Source of the DNA: CAYZJD01 sp964478455 | GTDB taxonomy: Bacteria; Acidobacteriota; Terriglobia; Bryobacterales; Bryobacteraceae | Assembly: GCA_964478455.1 (NCBI GenBank) | Contig: CAYZJD010000265.1 | Location: 1 to 6,853, forward strand | Direction of reading: 5' to 3' | DNA: 6,853 bases | Shown here: positions 5,864 to 6,853 of the stretch, piece by piece | Position numbering within the stretch: the stretch's first letter is position 1 | Layout of the letters: every line of letters starts with the position of its first letter | Translations under genes and position numbers: made by a program | Notes under the pieces: model-generated | What the model saw: only the letters and a program-made list of their open reading frames with translations | Told to the model about the DNA's origin: nothing | The model's database searches: none

Positions 5864-5918
5864 TCTGCGCCATTTTTCCAGTCGTGGAAAAATGGCGCAG
5901 ATCAGGCTGACCCCTTTT
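5847..5918. repeat. REP-like inverted repeat 2 (34-bp perfect arms, 4-nt loop)
   Basis: The left arm (5847-5880) and right arm (5885-5918) are exact reverse complements over 34 bp with the loop GTCG (5881-5884). The left arm starts AAAAGGGGTCAGCCTGATCT. It encodes the last four residues and the TGA (5861-5863) of the isomerase, while the right arm ends on the base before the epimerase ATG at 5919. The whole intergenic gap is thus made of this palindrome. In mRNA it would form a very stable hairpin. The CCCCTTTT at its 3' end lies inside the stem, so it is not a standard terminator. Perfect arm identity suggests recent insertion or upkeep by conversion. Confidence 0.93.
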
Positions 5919-6853
5919 ATGGAGAGAATCGTCGTCACAGGTGGCGCAGGCTTCATCGGCTCCGCGCTCGTCCGTAGGCTTCTGGCCCAGGGGGCAGGGC
6001 ACGTCGTCGTTATCGACAACCTCCACACCGGCAAGGAGGAAAACCTCGCCGGCGTGCGCCAAAACGTGGAACTGCACCGCGCCGACATCCGCCGTTGCGA
6101 GGAGATCGCGCCGCTTCTGCGCGACGCCGCCCTTGTCTTCCACCTCGCTGCCATCCCGTCCGTCCCTCGCTCCATCAGCGACCCGGTTCCCTCGCACGAA
6201 ACCAATATTGACGGCACGTTCCAGGTCCTTCGCGCCTGTGCGGACGGCGGCGTCGGCCGCGTCGTCTACGCGGCGTCTTCTTCGGCCTATGGGGGCAGCG
6301 AGATCCTGCCCAAGCGCGAAACAATGCCGCCGGACCCGAAATCGCCCTACGCGGCGCAGAAACTTGCCGGCGAGTACTACGCGAGCGTCTTCGCCTCTTG
6401 CTTCGGCCTCGAGACTGTTTCGCTGCGCTACTTCAACGTCTACGGCCCGCGTCAGGACCCATCAAGCCCGTACTCCGGCGTCATCTCCGTGTTCATGACC
6501 GCGCTCCTCGACCGGCGCCCGCCAACCATCTTCGGCGACGGCGAGCAATCCCGCGACTTCACCTACGTCGAAGACGTCGTCGAGCTGACCCTCAAGGCGG
6601 CCCGCGCGCCCGGTATCTCCGGCCGTCTCTATAACGCGGGCAACGGGAACCGCTACACGCTCAACCACGTGTGGCGCACCCTTCAAAACATCGAAGGCGT
6701 CGAAATCCCGCCGAGCTACGTGCCGCCCCGGCCAGGCGACGTACGCCACTCACAAGCCGATACCACCGCCGCCCGCCGCGACCTCGGCCACGCCCCACGC
6801 TTTTCCCTCGAAGAGGGCCTGCGCCAGACCCTGGACTGGTACCGCCGCCACCG
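5919..6853 (+). CDS. NAD-dependent nucleotide-sugar epimerase (extended SDR), 3' end cut
   Basis: The reading frame is open to the right edge, giving 311 complete codons. The extended-SDR motifs are all present: TGGAGFIG (7-14) for NAD binding, the acidic D33 in VIDNL, HLAA (75-78), SSSAYG (120-125) and the catalytic YAAQK (Y144, K148). Segments SVPRSISDP (81-89), TNIDGT (95-100), RYFNVYGPRQ and FGDGEQSRDFTYVEDV are close to UDP-glucose/UDP-GlcNAc 4-epimerases of the GalE/WbpP/TviC group. It probably interconverts UDP-sugars at C4 for a glycan in the cytosol; a related UDP-sugar is possible. Only a few residues should be missing. The ATG at 5919 gives the family N-terminus MERIVVTGGAGF but abuts inverted repeat 2, and no Shine-Dalgarno is free outside the stem. 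A second in-frame ATG at 5892, inside the right arm, would add nine residues. Confidence 0.9.
   Translation, partial: MERIVVTGGAGFIGSALVRRLLAQGAGHVVVIDNLHTGKEENLAGVRQNVELHRADIRRCEEIAPLLRDAALVFHLAAIPSVPRSISDPVPSHETNIDGTFQVLRACADGGVGRVVYAASSSAYGGSEILPKRETMPPDPKSPYAAQKLAGEYYASVFASCFGLETVSLRYFNVYGPRQDPSSPYSGVISVFMTALLDRRPPTIFGDGEQSRDFTYVEDVVELTLKAARAPGISGRLYNAGNGNRYTLNHVWRTLQNIEGVEIPPSYVPPRPGDVRHSQADTTAARRDLGHAPRFSLEEGLRQTLDWYRRH

Noticed and set aside
5847..5920. Inverted repeat 2 as a rho-independent terminator
   Set aside because: The T-run is paired inside the stem and is followed directly by a coding start in the same direction. A terminator there would cut off the epimerase unless it has its own promoter.

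Overview
The window is GC-rich, gene-dense bacterial DNA with two divergent gene clusters that meet at about 2444-2513. Gene content and protein style (a glycosyltransferase-methyltransferase fusion, a PurC of about 300 residues, long REP-like palindromes, GC-biased codons) suggest a soil-type Acidobacteriota, possibly of the Solibacter/Bryobacter kind. That placement is inference, because no marker gene is present.

Minus strand, read right to left from 2443 to 1: a hemerythrin (HHE) domain protein, SAICAR synthase (purC), a CvpA-family membrane protein, a MNT-type minimal nucleotidyltransferase, and the start of a HEPN-domain protein cut by the window edge. Gaps are 8 nt, a 4-nt overlap, 18 nt and a 20-nt overlap, so this looks like one transcript. 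Its last two genes form a MNT-HEPN pair, a toxin-antitoxin arrangement, placed behind purine housekeeping genes.

Plus strand, left to right from 2514 to the right edge: a fused GT2 glycosyltransferase/class I SAM methyltransferase, a zinc-dependent sugar dehydrogenase of the glucose 1-dehydrogenase type, a TIM-barrel sugar-phosphate isomerase/epimerase, and an extended-SDR nucleotide-sugar epimerase running off the edge. Together they suggest synthesis or modification of a surface glycan or glycolipid: one enzyme prepares a nucleotide sugar, one transfers and methylates, and two act on sugars whose identity cannot be read from sequence.

The least ordinary feature is a pair of long, perfect inverted repeats on either side of the isomerase gene. 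One (4957-5025) has 24-bp arms and the other (5847-5918) has 34-bp arms with a 4-nt loop. Their outer ends share GGGG(A/T)CAGCC, as expected of REP/REPIN-like palindromes of one family. The first begins at the last base of the dehydrogenase stop codon. The second supplies the isomerase's last codons and stop, and ends on the base before the epimerase ATG. No gap longer than 100 bases lacks a gene or a described element, and I saw no tRNA, rRNA, CRISPR array or transposase gene.
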